A DNA stretch of 60,810 nt, from the NCBI GenBank assembly GCA_003245835.1, contig QKCC01000016.1:1-60810 (forward strand), given 5' to 3'. A program made the translations under genes and the position numbers. Each line of letters begins with the position of its first letter. The stretch's first letter is position 1. The notes below the pieces were generated by a model. It did not search any database. It saw only the letters and a list, made by a program, of their open reading frames with translations, and was not told the origin of the DNA. Source of the DNA: Spirochaetales bacterium (lineage in GTDB: Bacteria; Spirochaetota; Spirochaetia; UBA9216). Shown one piece after another: positions 1 to 9,665 of the stretch.

Positions 1-570
1 GCTGTTCTTCAGCTGTTTACTTCCCCGTCGGCAGTTTCAGGAAGGAAGGCCGGGCAGGATCAGACCGGGCTCTCTGGAAACTCCTTTGAAGGAATTGTGG
101 ACTCCCTCGAAGGGGCAAATCCGCTTGTTATAATCCTTGACGGGGTAACGGATCCCCATAACTTCGGCGCCATTCTTCGGTCCGCGGATCAGTTCGGTGC
201 TGACCTTGTTGTGACAAGAAACAGACGTTCCGCCTCGGAGAATGATACCGTGGCAAGGACTTCTTCGGGTGCAGTCAATTTTGTTAATACTGTAACGGTC
301 AACAATCTTGTACGAGCCGCTGAATACCTTAAAGAGCACGGCTTCTGGGTATATGCTGCCGATATGGGCGACGAACCGCTGTACAGGGTTAATCTTCGCG
401 GAAAAACCGCCATAGTGATGGGAAGCGAAGGCGGCGGCGTCTCAAGGCTTTTGTCGGAGAAATGCGACGGAAAGGTGAGTATACCCTCAAGAGGGCAGAT
501 TGATTCTTTGAATGTCTCGGTAGCTGCAGGTATTATTCTCTACGAAATACGCCGCCAGCAGGCTGAATAA
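1..570 (+). CDS. SpoU/TrmH-family rRNA (2'-O-)methyltransferase, 5' truncated by window start
   Basis: Frame 1 is open from base 1. Motifs LDGVTDPHNFGAILRSADQFGAD, IVMGSEGGGVSRLL, IPSRGQIDSLNVSVAAGIILYE are typical of the SpoU family. Confidence 0.93.
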   Translation, partial: AVLQLFTSPSAVSGRKAGQDQTGLSGNSFEGIVDSLEGANPLVIILDGVTDPHNFGAILRSADQFGADLVVTRNRRSASENDTVARTSSGAVNFVNTVTVNNLVRAAEYLKEHGFWVYAADMGDEPLYRVNLRGKTAIVMGSEGGGVSRLLSEKCDGKVSIPSRGQIDSLNVSVAAGIILYEIRRQQAE

Positions 571-616
571 GCAGCCTTACCGCAATACCGCCGTCCGCCC
601 TGCTGATAATACATGA

Positions 617-652
617 ATAAAAAATCCCCGCAGCAGGTTTCCGCCGCGGGGA
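617..652 (-). terminator. Rho-independent terminator of the pur operon
   Basis: TCCCCGC (625-631) / GCGGGGA (646-652) stem. A-run on plus at 619-624, i.e. a T-run on the minus strand. Confidence 0.75.
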
Positions 653-678
653 CTGTATACAGGTTCAAATCCGATTAT

Positions 679-1083
679 CTAATTATTGCAGTTGATGATT
701 CTCTCGGCAAGGTGAATAGAGTTCAGCACTCCCTGCTTGCCGATGCCCATCGTACCGCAGGGGATTCCTTTAGGAAGCTGGAGTATCGACAGGAGTGCGT
801 CCATTCCGGCAAGGTGTCCGGATACCAGAGGTATGCCGAGAACAGGCTTTTTTACCATAGCAGCTACAACGCCGGGAAGCGCTGCAGATAAACCTGCTGC
901 CGTAATTATTACCTTGTAGTTTTTTTCTTCTTTTCCGAGGAATTCGGTCAGTTCCGGAAGGTTCCTGTGTGCGGAATATACAACCAGGTCACAGCTGAGC
1001 CCCTTTTCTGCTGCAAGTGCGAGTCCCGGTTCAACCTGGGCTTTGTCTGATTCCGAACCAATTATAAAAAGCAGATCCTTCAT
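679..1083 (-). CDS. purE: 5-(carboxyamino)imidazole ribonucleotide mutase / AIR carboxylase PurE
   Basis: IIGSESDK, SAHRNLPEL, AAGLSAALPGVVAAMVKKPVLGIPL; sits in a pur operon. Confidence 0.9.
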   Translation of the reverse strand: MKDLLFIIGSESDKAQVEPGLALAAEKGLSCDLVVYSAHRNLPELTEFLGKEEKNYKVIITAAGLSAALPGVVAAMVKKPVLGIPLVSGHLAGMDALLSILQLPKGIPCGTMGIGKQGVLNSIHLAERIINCNN

Positions 1084-1125
1084 ATATTACCCCTCTTGAA
1101 TCGCCTGCAAAGAACAGGCTGTAGA

Positions 1126-2385
1126 TTAGTCTTCGTTGGCAAAAAACTTTTTCCCGATGTCGCGTCTGTACCAGGAACCTTCAAAAGTTACACTTTTTAC
1201 GGCTTCATATGCCCGGGCATTTGCTTTCAGGGCGTTTGTACCTATACCGACACAGGTGAAACATCGCCCGCCGCCGGTTATAATCTTTCCGTTCTCGTCT
1301 TCATTGGTTGAAGAGTGGAAAATCAGCGCATCTTTTTCAGGGAAAGAGGGGATCGGTTTAACAGGAATACCCTTCATGTACTCACCCGGATAGCCCCCGG
1401 CTGCAATAACAACTCCGAGAGCGGAATTGTTGGATACCCTCGGGTTGTACTCATCAAGGTTGCAGTTCAGCATAGCGTCAACAATGTTGCCGAGATCCGA
1501 ATCGATCAGCGGAATCAGTACCTGTGCCTCAGGGTCGCCGAACCTGACATTGTATTCGAGCAGCATGGGACCCTTCGGAGTCATCATCAGCCCGAAGTAC
1601 AGGACTCCGATATAGCTGAGATCATCCTTTTCCATCCCGCGGAAGGTCGGAATTACAACTGTCCTTTCGATTTCGTTCAGAAGCGAGGAGTTGATGAGCG
1701 GTACAGGGCAAATAGCACCCATTCCGCCGGTATTCGGTCCTGTGTCGCCCTCTCCGGCTCTTTTAAAGTCGGCACAAACCGGCAGAAGTTTGTAATTTTT
1801 ACCGTCGGTTAATGCGAAAATTGATACCTCATAGCCGGTAAGGCATTCTTCAACAAGCAGTTTGTCATCCTGCAGAATGTCCTTTCCGAAGGCAGTAAGT
1901 TTTTCTTTGTCATCAGATACAAGCACGCCCTTGCCGGCTGCAAGCCCGTCTTTTTTGATTACGACCGGACCCTTGATGCTGCTGATGTGACTTTCAAATT
2001 TGGCAATATCACTGAATTCTATTGCGCCTGCAGTGGGTATATTATGTTTTTTCATGAAATTCTTGGAAAAAACTTTGCTGCCTTCGAGTCTCGCTGCAGA
2101 TTTATGCGGGCCGATTGCAGGAATGCCTGCATTTTTCAGCTCATCGACGATTCCTGCCGCGAGCGGTGCTTCAGGTCCGACGAATACATGCGAAATACCA
2201 TACTGACGGCACGCATTTATTACCTGTTCGGAGTTTTCCGGGTCAACCTCGGGAAGGTTTACTCCAAGTTCCCCTGTGCCTGCATTACCGGGAGCAATGT
2301 AAAGTCCGGTAATTCTCTTACTTTTTGAATACTTCCAGGTTATAGCGTGTTCTCTCGCTCCGGATCCAAGGATAAGAACTTTCAA
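1126..2385 (-). CDS. purD: Phosphoribosylamine-glycine ligase
   Basis: MKVLILGSGAREHAI N-terminus; ATP-grasp motifs VIKKDGLAAGKGV, NTGGMGAICPVP, EYNVRFGDPEAQ. Confidence 0.96.
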   Translation of the reverse strand: MKVLILGSGAREHAITWKYSKSKRITGLYIAPGNAGTGELGVNLPEVDPENSEQVINACRQYGISHVFVGPEAPLAAGIVDELKNAGIPAIGPHKSAARLEGSKVFSKNFMKKHNIPTAGAIEFSDIAKFESHISSIKGPVVIKKDGLAAGKGVLVSDDKEKLTAFGKDILQDDKLLVEECLTGYEVSIFALTDGKNYKLLPVCADFKRAGEGDTGPNTGGMGAICPVPLINSSLLNEIERTVVIPTFRGMEKDDLSYIGVLYFGLMMTPKGPMLLEYNVRFGDPEAQVLIPLIDSDLGNIVDAMLNCNLDEYNPRVSNNSALGVVIAAGGYPGEYMKGIPVKPIPSFPEKDALIFHSSTNEDENGKIITGGGRCFTCVGIGTNALKANARAYEAVKSVTFEGSWYRRDIGKKFFANED

Positions 2386-2426
2386 AGAAATCCTCCAGTG
2401 ATGATGTTAAATAAATCTATAAGATG

Positions 2427-2987
2427 TTAAATTTCGTCAAGAATATCCAGCAGTACTGCCGGATAGCTTTGGTGTTCAAGTTCGTGAATTTTTTTCTCGA
2501 TTTGCTCGAGTGTTTCGTTCCCGCCTCTAGTGAAAGACTTTTGCACAATAACAGGTCCAGTGTCAAGACCGTAATCTACCCTGTGTATTGTGATGCCGAG
2601 CTCCCTGTCTTCTGATTCAAAACTTTCAATGATTCCATGTGTCCCGGGGTATTTGGGTAAAAGGGAAGGGTGTATGTTTATGATCCTTCCCGGAAACCTG
2701 TCTATCAGTTCCGGCGTGAGCAACCTCATGAATCCGGCAAGCGCAATCAGGTCTGTATTATGGGCCGTCAGAATTGATGCTATTTCGGTTTCCGCCTCAC
2801 CGCGTGTTCTGTTTTTATATCCTACAAAGTATGACGGGATGCCGTATTTTTCTGCCCGTGTGAAGGCATAAGCATCTTTGCGGTCGCAAATAAGGCAGAC
2901 TACCTTATGGGCAGACTTTTTAAGCTGTCCGGCAATCGCCTCGAAATTTGAACCGCTGCCTGATGCCAGCACGGCAAGGCCGGCCAT
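2427..2987 (-). CDS. purN: Phosphoribosylglycinamide formyltransferase
   Basis: VLASGSGSNFEAI, INIHPSLLPKYPG, DTGPVIVQ. Confidence 0.94.
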   Translation of the reverse strand: MAGLAVLASGSGSNFEAIAGQLKKSAHKVVCLICDRKDAYAFTRAEKYGIPSYFVGYKNRTRGEAETEIASILTAHNTDLIALAGFMRLLTPELIDRFPGRIINIHPSLLPKYPGTHGIIESFESEDRELGITIHRVDYGLDTGPVIVQKSFTRGGNETLEQIEKKIHELEHQSYPAVLLDILDEI

Positions 2988-3943
2988 TAGTCCAGCCTTC
3001 CTGCTTCAAAGATTTCAATCCCGGACTCAGCTGCCTTGGCAAGAACGGTGTCGACATCGTCCTTTTTTACCACCATGGCGATACCGATTCCCATATTGAA
3101 AACCTTTCTCATCTCAGCCTCTGCAATATTTCCCTTCTTTTGGATGACTTCGAATATTTCGGGAAGATTCCAGCTGTAGTTGAAGTTCATCTTCAGATTA
3201 GCCGGGATTACCCGGCTCAGGTTTCCTTCGAGACCGCCGCCGGTAATGTGCGCGGCGGAAAGTATTTTGCCCGTTGAAATAAGCTGTTTGAGGGCTTTTA
3301 CGTAAATAATAGTCGGCTCGAGCAGCATGTTCATCAGGCTTTTGTCGGTATCAGGAATAATCTTTCTTGCGAGTGAAAGCCCGTTGGAGTGGATGCCGGA
3401 GGAGGGCAGGCCGAGAATAATATCGCCTGAACCTATTTTGTCGGTGAACGGCAGCATCATGCTCTTTTCGACAAGCCCGACGCAGAAACCTGCAAGATCG
3501 AAGTCGTCCCCGGTGTACATGTCCGGCATTTCGGCAGTTTCTCCGCCTGCAAGGATGCATTCAGCCTGTTCGCAGCCGTCCACGATTCCCTTTATTACTT
3601 CGTGCATGATCTCTTCATTCAGACTTCCGCAGCCTATGTAGTCCAGGAAACTCAACGGCCATGCCCCGCATACTGCAAGATCGTTCACGCACATCGCAGT
3701 CAGGTCGATTCCGAGGGTGTCGAATTTTTTAAGCTTCTGGGCAACGATCAGTTTCGTTCCGACTCCGTCGGTGGCTGAAAGCAGTACGGGGTGTTTGAAG
3801 CCGCTCATGTCAAGTTCAACCCCTCCTGCGAATCCGCCGATAGCTTTGGATACCGCCGAAGATTTTATTGAAGAGATATATGATGCGAAGCGATCTCCCT
3901 TTTCGATATCTACTCCGGCTTCGGAATATGATTTTATGTCCAA
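2987..3943 (-). CDS. purM: Phosphoribosylformylglycinamidine cyclo-ligase
   Basis: SATDGVGTKL, MCVNDLAVCGA, ILAGGETAEMPDMY, HITGGGLEGNLSRVIP. Confidence 0.95.
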   Translation of the reverse strand: MDIKSYSEAGVDIEKGDRFASYISSIKSSAVSKAIGGFAGGVELDMSGFKHPVLLSATDGVGTKLIVAQKLKKFDTLGIDLTAMCVNDLAVCGAWPLSFLDYIGCGSLNEEIMHEVIKGIVDGCEQAECILAGGETAEMPDMYTGDDFDLAGFCVGLVEKSMMLPFTDKIGSGDIILGLPSSGIHSNGLSLARKIIPDTDKSLMNMLLEPTIIYVKALKQLISTGKILSAAHITGGGLEGNLSRVIPANLKMNFNYSWNLPEIFEVIQKKGNIAEAEMRKVFNMGIGIAMVVKKDDVDTVLAKAAESGIEIFEAGRLD

Positions 3944-4010
3944 GATTTATTCTCCTTTGAATTGAATGCGCTTCCGGCGGGCCGTCATGAATGACACCGC
4001 CGAAACTGCC

Positions 4011-5402
4011 TTAATTCAGTACCTTCACAGGATAATCGCCGCAAAAGCAGGCGTAACAATAATCGTTGTCAGATTCAACACATTTTTTAAGTTTTTCGAT
4101 CGGCAGGAACATGACCGAATCGGCACCGATGTACTCCGCAATCGCCTCCGGCGGTTTGCTGTTGGATATCAGTTCCTCACGGGTCGGAATGTCAATTCCG
4201 AAAAAACAGGGCCATTTAAGTTCCGGAGAAGACAGTCTCAGGTGAACCTCGGCGGCGCCGGCATCTTTGAGCATTTTAACCAGTATCTTGCTTGTAGTGC
4301 CCCTGACAAGCGAGTCATCGACGAGGATGATCTTCTTCCCTGCTATGGTTTCCCTTATCGGGTGCAGTTTCATTCTTACGGCGAGCTCTCTCTGTGCAGT
4401 CGTTGGCATAATAAAAGACCGGCCTGCGTAATGGTTTCGGGTCAGTCCGTGATCGAACGGAATTCCTGATGCCTCGGCGTATCCGATTGCTGCATTATTG
4501 CCTGAGTCAGGTACCGGAATGACTACATCGCCTTTTACGGGGTCACATTCCCACAGGGCTGCACCCATTTTTTTGCGGGTCCCGTGAACCGATTCGTCGA
4601 AGACGCGAGAATCCGGTCTCGCAAAATAAATCAGTTCGAATATGCACTGGCTTGTTCGCTCCGCCTTCGGCAGGAAGCTGTTTCGGGTCCCTTCAGCATC
4701 TATCACGATGATCTCGCCGGGTTTAACCTGGCGGTACTCGGTTATTTTCAATGTTTCAAGAGCGCAGGTTTCGGAGGCTACGGCGGTCAATCCGTCCTTT
4801 TCTCCGATATAAAGCGGCCGGAATCCGTGAGGATCGCGTACTGCAATCATGCTGTCGTCATGAATCAGAACCATGCTGAAAGCGCCTTCAAGCTGCTCGA
4901 GCGTTTCGGTAAATGCTCCGAAGAAGTCGTCTTTCCGGCTTAAGGCGATCATATGAAGGATTAGTTCAGTATCCGAGGTCGTCTGGAAAATTGACCCTGC
5001 GTCCCTGAGCCTGTCATGGAGTTCTCCCGCATTGGAAATATTGCCGTTATGTGCAAGTGCAATGTCGCCTTTATTGCAGGTCACTGCAATCGGCTGGGCG
5101 TTTTCTATCCGGTTGCCTCCGCGTGTAGAATATCTGACGTGGCCTATAGCGGCCGTCGATTTTCTTTCTTTGTTCAGGTATCTCGACAATACCGAAGATA
5201 CCATACCGAGGTCCTTGTAGGTGACGGTCTTGCCGTCTTCGCGGTAGGATATTCCCGCACTTTCCTGGCCGCGGTGCTGGAGCGAAAAGAGGCTGTAAAA
5301 CAGCTTTTCGGGTAAATTGGCGGGTTCGGCAGAAAAAAAGCCGGAAACACCGCAGTGATGTTTAAGATTGTCGTTTGAATCGTCCACATGCAAAATTATC
5401 AA
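4011..5402 (-). CDS. purF: Amidophosphoribosyltransferase
   Basis: CGVSGFF, LQHRGQESAGI, HVRYSTRGG, VPDSGNNAAIGYAEASGIPF, IILVDDSLVRGTTS. Confidence 0.96.
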   Translation of the reverse strand: MIILHVDDSNDNLKHHCGVSGFFSAEPANLPEKLFYSLFSLQHRGQESAGISYREDGKTVTYKDLGMVSSVLSRYLNKERKSTAAIGHVRYSTRGGNRIENAQPIAVTCNKGDIALAHNGNISNAGELHDRLRDAGSIFQTTSDTELILHMIALSRKDDFFGAFTETLEQLEGAFSMVLIHDDSMIAVRDPHGFRPLYIGEKDGLTAVASETCALETLKITEYRQVKPGEIIVIDAEGTRNSFLPKAERTSQCIFELIYFARPDSRVFDESVHGTRKKMGAALWECDPVKGDVVIPVPDSGNNAAIGYAEASGIPFDHGLTRNHYAGRSFIMPTTAQRELAVRMKLHPIRETIAGKKIILVDDSLVRGTTSKILVKMLKDAGAAEVHLRLSSPELKWPCFFGIDIPTREELISNSKPPEAIAEYIGADSVMFLPIEKLKKCVESDNDYCYACFCGDYPVKVLN

Positions 5403-5423
5403 AACACAGCACTATTGTAAAGT

Positions 5424-5588
5424 AAGGCGGAGGGCAAATCGGCTATTTCCCCTCCGCCTTCAGAAGTATTTACTAAAGTAAATACTTCATGCTCCAAACC
5501 TGAAGTGTCCGTAAAAGCTGAAGCTTTTACGGTTTCTGTTGGTTGTACAACTTCAGCGGTTAAAAAAGGTGGATTTTTTTAACCGCTG
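5424..5588. repeat. Array of four consecutive perfect inverted repeats between dus and purF
   Basis: Arms 5424-5434/5450-5460, 5463-5473/5478-5488, 5509-5519/5522-5532, 5554-5567/5575-5588 (11, 11, 11 and 14 nt, all exact). Confidence 0.9.
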
Positions 5589-5649
5589 ATCCCGCCCACT
5601 TATGCTTCAGATTTCATATAATTTGACTGCGATTTACGAAGCGGAGGGG

Positions 5650-6669
5650 TTATTCGGCGGTTTCGGTGTTGTGATGCAGCAGGATTTCTCTATATTCCGC
5701 GTGGCTTGACGCATGAACTATCAGGTTCCGAATTGCTGCTGCGCCGGAAGTGCCCTTTGTATAGGAACAGAGGTGCTTTTTCATCTCTTTACAGGCTCTT
5801 GCTTCTCCGTTGAAAAATACCGCCGCATCGAGATGTTTGAGCGCTACCGCTATTTTTTCAAGGTCGGAGGGCTGCTCAATCGGTTTTCCGGTCAGCAGAA
5901 GGTGCTTCGTCTGCTCGAAGATCCACGGGTTGCCGAGTGCTCCTCTTGAAAACATTACCCCGTCGCAGCCGGTTGATTCAAACATTTCGAGCGCAGCCTC
6001 CGGTGAAAACAGATCACCGGATCCGATGACCGGTACGCTTATTGATTCTTTCAATATGCGCAGATGTTCCCATGCGGCCCTGCCTGAATACCCCTGGGCC
6101 CTTGTTCTTGAATGCAGACTGATCATCGATGCCCCGGCATCAACTGCTGTCTGTGCTGTTTCGATATAATTAATACTTGAAGAGTCCCAGCCTGAACGGA
6201 TTTTGACCGAAACCGGGGGTGCTGCAGAGCGTTCCGTCTTTGCGTATTCGGCGGCGCCTTCGGTGAGTGCCGTTACGATATCTTTGAGCCGCGGAAGGTC
6301 GTTCATCAGTGCGGATCCGGCCCCGTTTTTTACGACTTTAGGAACCGGGCAGCCGCAGTTCAGATCGATTACATCCGGCCTGTAGGACATTACTTCAGCA
6401 GCGGCTTTTAGGGCCATTTCAGGGTCGGAGGTGAACAGCTGGACAGCGAAAAAGTCTTCATTGGCTGCGCGTTTGAGCAGCGCTTTTGTTTTTTCACCGT
6501 TTCTGACCAGCCCGTCGCAGGATACCATCTCGGTGAAACCCATCGAGGCGCCCTTTTCAATACAAATGCTTCTGAATGCGGCGTCTGAGAATCCGGCAAT
6601 GGGCGCTAAAAAAAGATTACCCGGGATTTTACACCCGGGCAGTTCGATATCGTGATAAAATTGCGGCAT
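5650..6669 (-). CDS. tRNA-dihydrouridine synthase (Dus family)
   Basis: LAPIAGFSDAAFRSICIEKGA, DLNCGCPVPKVVKNGAGSALM, VKIRSGWD, SLHSRTRAQGYSG. Confidence 0.93.
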   Translation of the reverse strand: MPQFYHDIELPGCKIPGNLFLAPIAGFSDAAFRSICIEKGASMGFTEMVSCDGLVRNGEKTKALLKRAANEDFFAVQLFTSDPEMALKAAAEVMSYRPDVIDLNCGCPVPKVVKNGAGSALMNDLPRLKDIVTALTEGAAEYAKTERSAAPPVSVKIRSGWDSSSINYIETAQTAVDAGASMISLHSRTRAQGYSGRAAWEHLRILKESISVPVIGSGDLFSPEAALEMFESTGCDGVMFSRGALGNPWIFEQTKHLLLTGKPIEQPSDLEKIAVALKHLDAAVFFNGEARACKEMKKHLCSYTKGTSGAAAIRNLIVHASSHAEYREILLHHNTETAE

Positions 6670-6675
6670 TCAGGT

Positions 6676-7449
6676 TCAGTCTTTGATCCCGAAGAACGTC
6701 ATTGAGTTGTTGTAGAGTATTTCGGTCAGTTCTTCGATGTGCATTCCGCGCATGTCCGCAAGGAATTCCGCCGTAGCATGAAGATATGCCGGTTTATTGC
6801 GCTTGCCCCGGTATGCGGAAGGTACCATAAACGGGCTTTCCGATTCTATCAGCATGCGGTCAAGCGGCATGTTTTTGGCTGTCTCATGCAGGTTTCTTGC
6901 ATTTCTGTATGTCACGTTTCCGGCAAATGAGATATAGAGATTAAGTTCGAGCGCCTTCTGCGCGTATGCCCAGTCTTCTGAGTAGCAATGAAGTATTCCG
7001 CCTCTTGGGGGCAGTTTTTCCTGAAGAATGCTCAATACGTCGTCGCCGGCCTCACGGTTGTGAATTATGACCGGCTTGTCTAGTTTATAGGCAAGTTCAA
7101 GCTGTCTGATGAACAGCTCAACCTGTGAGTCCCTGTTGCCGAATTTACGATAATAATCGAGACCGATCTCTCCTACTGCAACAACACGGTCGAAATTTGA
7201 GCCTTCTATAATTTTCATCTCCCAATCTGCACCGGGATTCTGAACTTCTGACGGAGAAACGCCGATACTATGGTATATATGAGATGCTGTTTCGAGATTG
7301 GAGTAGACATAATCAAAATCCGCGAGACTGTTGCAGATGCTGACGATATGCGCAACATCCGCCTGTCTGGCTTCCTGGGTAATTATAAGCTGCTCGATAG
7401 GATCTTCGTGAATAAGCCCTATGTGCGCATGAGTATCAAAAAGTTTCAT
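6676..7449 (-). CDS. TatD-family metal-dependent hydrolase
   Basis: LFDTHAHIGL, VGEIGLDYYRKFGNRDSQVELFIRQLELA, PVIIHNREAGDD, LIESESPFMVP. Confidence 0.92.
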   Translation of the reverse strand: MKLFDTHAHIGLIHEDPIEQLIITQEARQADVAHIVSICNSLADFDYVYSNLETASHIYHSIGVSPSEVQNPGADWEMKIIEGSNFDRVVAVGEIGLDYYRKFGNRDSQVELFIRQLELAYKLDKPVIIHNREAGDDVLSILQEKLPPRGGILHCYSEDWAYAQKALELNLYISFAGNVTYRNARNLHETAKNMPLDRMLIESESPFMVPSAYRGKRNKPAYLHATAEFLADMRGMHIEELTEILYNNSMTFFGIKD

Positions 7450-7636
7450 CTGATTTCCTGCTTTAGTAGTTTAATAAGATACTTGAGAATTATATGTTTA
7501 AAATTAGCACGTTCAATCGACGGCGTCAATATTTATTTGTTAAATGATATATATATAAGGATTACTGCCTATGTTTTTAGGCATATTCTCTTGCTAGTAA
7601 AAGGAATATCCAATATAATATACCAAGGAGCAGGGA

Positions 7637-8650
7637 TTGTCAGCTGAAAGATACAAGAAATTCGAAAACCGGTTGATCGAGGGTGCCGGAAGAATATTTA
7701 AAAGATTTTTCAACGGTATTAATCGCGCGGTAGCCTCTTTTTTTAATACCGGCCGGCAGAAATTTACCATCATGCTTGTTCCTCATTCAGAAAAAAAGGT
7801 CGTCAATTTCAGGATTTCTGTTTTTTCACTTGTTTTTCTGTTTGTAGTCACTGTCGCTGTTCTGGGCACTTTTTTCATATATACGACAAGAATTTCAGGA
7901 GTAACTCAGCAGCTCTCACAGAAATCCTCCGAGCTTGACAAGTCTGAAGAAAATCTCGACCTCCTGCTCGATAAGGTTTCCGAACTGAAGCGCGCTTCGA
8001 GGAATTTTGAGGTTTCGCTGAATAAGGCGATGGAAGCTCTGAATATAAGCAATGACAAGGGGCTGAAGGCAAGCGTGGCAGACGGTGATTTTACGTCGCT
8101 CATATCGGCGAATGAGACCGATGCCGGGGTCATGCGGGAAATCAGTGATCTTGAGAATCTGTCAGCCTACCTTGAAGACTCGGTCGAATCATTCGGCAAG
8201 ATAACCGATTTGATAATATCGCAGGGAGATCTCCTTGTAGAAATGCCTACATTATGGCCGGTTGAGGGCGGTGACGGAAGGATAACGAACTATTTCGGTC
8301 CGGCTGAGCATCCGTTTACTCATCAGTGGTATCTTCATAAGGGACTTGATATCGGCTACGGGTTCGGAAAACCGATTCTGGCCGCGGCAAACGGCAAAGT
8401 CGTAGAGAGGGGATATGAACCTCTCGGTTTCGGTAATTATTTCATCATCAGGCATAATTACGGCTTTCTCACAAAGTATGCTCATTTAAGCGATGTATAT
8501 GTTAACGAGGGTGATGTTGTTACCCAGGGGCAGATCGTCGGAACGATGGGCAGTACCGGACTTTCCACAGGACCGCATCTTCACTTTGAAATCAGGATAG
8601 GTTCACAGGTTGTCGATCCCGAGAAATTCCTGAACGTAAGAAAGCGCTGA
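7637..8650 (+). CDS. M23-family metallopeptidase with N-terminal TM and coiled coil
   Basis: TM segment near N-terminus; HKGLDIGYGFGKPILAAANGKVVERGY and STGLSTGPHLHFEIRIGSQVVDPEKFL (LytM/M23 zinc motifs). TTG start after AGGAG. Confidence 0.92.
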   Translation: MSAERYKKFENRLIEGAGRIFKRFFNGINRAVASFFNTGRQKFTIMLVPHSEKKVVNFRISVFSLVFLFVVTVAVLGTFFIYTTRISGVTQQLSQKSSELDKSEENLDLLLDKVSELKRASRNFEVSLNKAMEALNISNDKGLKASVADGDFTSLISANETDAGVMREISDLENLSAYLEDSVESFGKITDLIISQGDLLVEMPTLWPVEGGDGRITNYFGPAEHPFTHQWYLHKGLDIGYGFGKPILAAANGKVVERGYEPLGFGNYFIIRHNYGFLTKYAHLSDVYVNEGDVVTQGQIVGTMGSTGLSTGPHLHFEIRIGSQVVDPEKFLNVRKR

Positions 8651-8713
8651 TTACGAAAAACCGAAGCCTGAATTTTACTTGCGAAAAATTAATACTGTAA
8701 CAAGGGTTCTTGA

Positions 8714-9160
8714 ATGAGCAATTATCTTTCCGAAGACGGAACATTTATAAATTCTCTTATCGGTGAAGGGACGTTTTTCAAGGGGGATCTGACCCTGAAC
8801 GGACTTCTTAGAATAGACGGTGATTTCAAAGGCACAATTTCAGACGGCGGAAAGGTCCTGATCGGCAAGAGCGGCAGGGCGGAGGCTGCGGTTAAAGCCG
8901 GAACAGTCGTTATCGGCGGGGTTCTGAAGGGCGACATTCAGGCGACCGAGAAGGTTGTAATACTTTCATCCGGGCTTGTTATCGGGAATATAACCGCACC
9001 GAGGCTTCTGATTGAAGACGGTGTAATCCTTAATGGCTACTGCCGCATTGTTGAGTCCGGGGCTGCCGGAAGTACCGGGAGCAGTAAAACGGGCGGGTTG
9101 TTCAGTCTTGGTGCCGGCAGAAGACGGGAGATGGAGACGGCTTCCTCGTGGACAGAATAG
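8714..9160 (+). CDS. Bactofilin family protein (first copy)
   Basis: TFFKGDLTLNGLLRIDGDFKGTI...GKVLIGKSGRAEAAVKAGTVVIGGVLKGDIQATEKVVIL. Confidence 0.92.
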   Translation: MSNYLSEDGTFINSLIGEGTFFKGDLTLNGLLRIDGDFKGTISDGGKVLIGKSGRAEAAVKAGTVVIGGVLKGDIQATEKVVILSSGLVIGNITAPRLLIEDGVILNGYCRIVESGAAGSTGSSKTGGLFSLGAGRRREMETASSWTE

Positions 9161-9648
9161 GATCTCTTGATCCGGGAAATAAATTCAGAAAAACTGAGGG
9201 CGGCAAAAAGGATGTCAAAAAGAATTCGTCCTCTCCATCAGTTTTTGAAAGCCTTGTTGAATCTGAAACCCTGACAGCCAATGCTGTTACCGGAATAGAC
9301 GCCTTCGACGAGGACTCAGATCTTGAAGATCTTCTTGATGATGTACATCAGCAGGGAGACAGGCTGGTTAGAGAATCAAGTCTTGATTCGATAGAAGCCT
9401 ATAAAAAATCCGTTCGTAATTTTATCCATTATATTCTTAAACAGAACGTTACGGTTGAACAGATTGAAGGCGCAAAATTTAACCGGTTTAAACCCTCCAT
9501 CAAGCAAAAAAGGTATACACTTATAAGTATAATTGATGATAAACTCGATAAGCTTGCCGCCGGAATACTGATGAATCAGGGCCGGCAGCTTAATCTGCTT
9601 GCAAAGGTTGAAGAAATAAACGGTCTTCTGGTAGATTTAATAAGCTGA
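9148..9648 (+). CDS. YaaR/DUF327-like protein
   Basis: RLVRESSLDSIEAYKKSVRNFIHYIL...KQKRYTLISIIDDKLDKLAAGIL; adjacent to a PSP1 gene. Overlaps bactofilin 3' end. Confidence 0.75.
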   Translation: MDRIGSLDPGNKFRKTEGGKKDVKKNSSSPSVFESLVESETLTANAVTGIDAFDEDSDLEDLLDDVHQQGDRLVRESSLDSIEAYKKSVRNFIHYILKQNVTVEQIEGAKFNRFKPSIKQKRYTLISIIDDKLDKLAAGILMNQGRQLNLLAKVEEINGLLVDLIS

Positions 9649-9665
9649 TTTTACGGAGCAGATAT

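Noticed and set aside
5424-5588. Known purine or other named riboswitch upstream of purF
   Set aside because: I cannot recognise a conserved aptamer core; only simple perfect stems are visible. A covariance-model (Rfam) search would be decisive.
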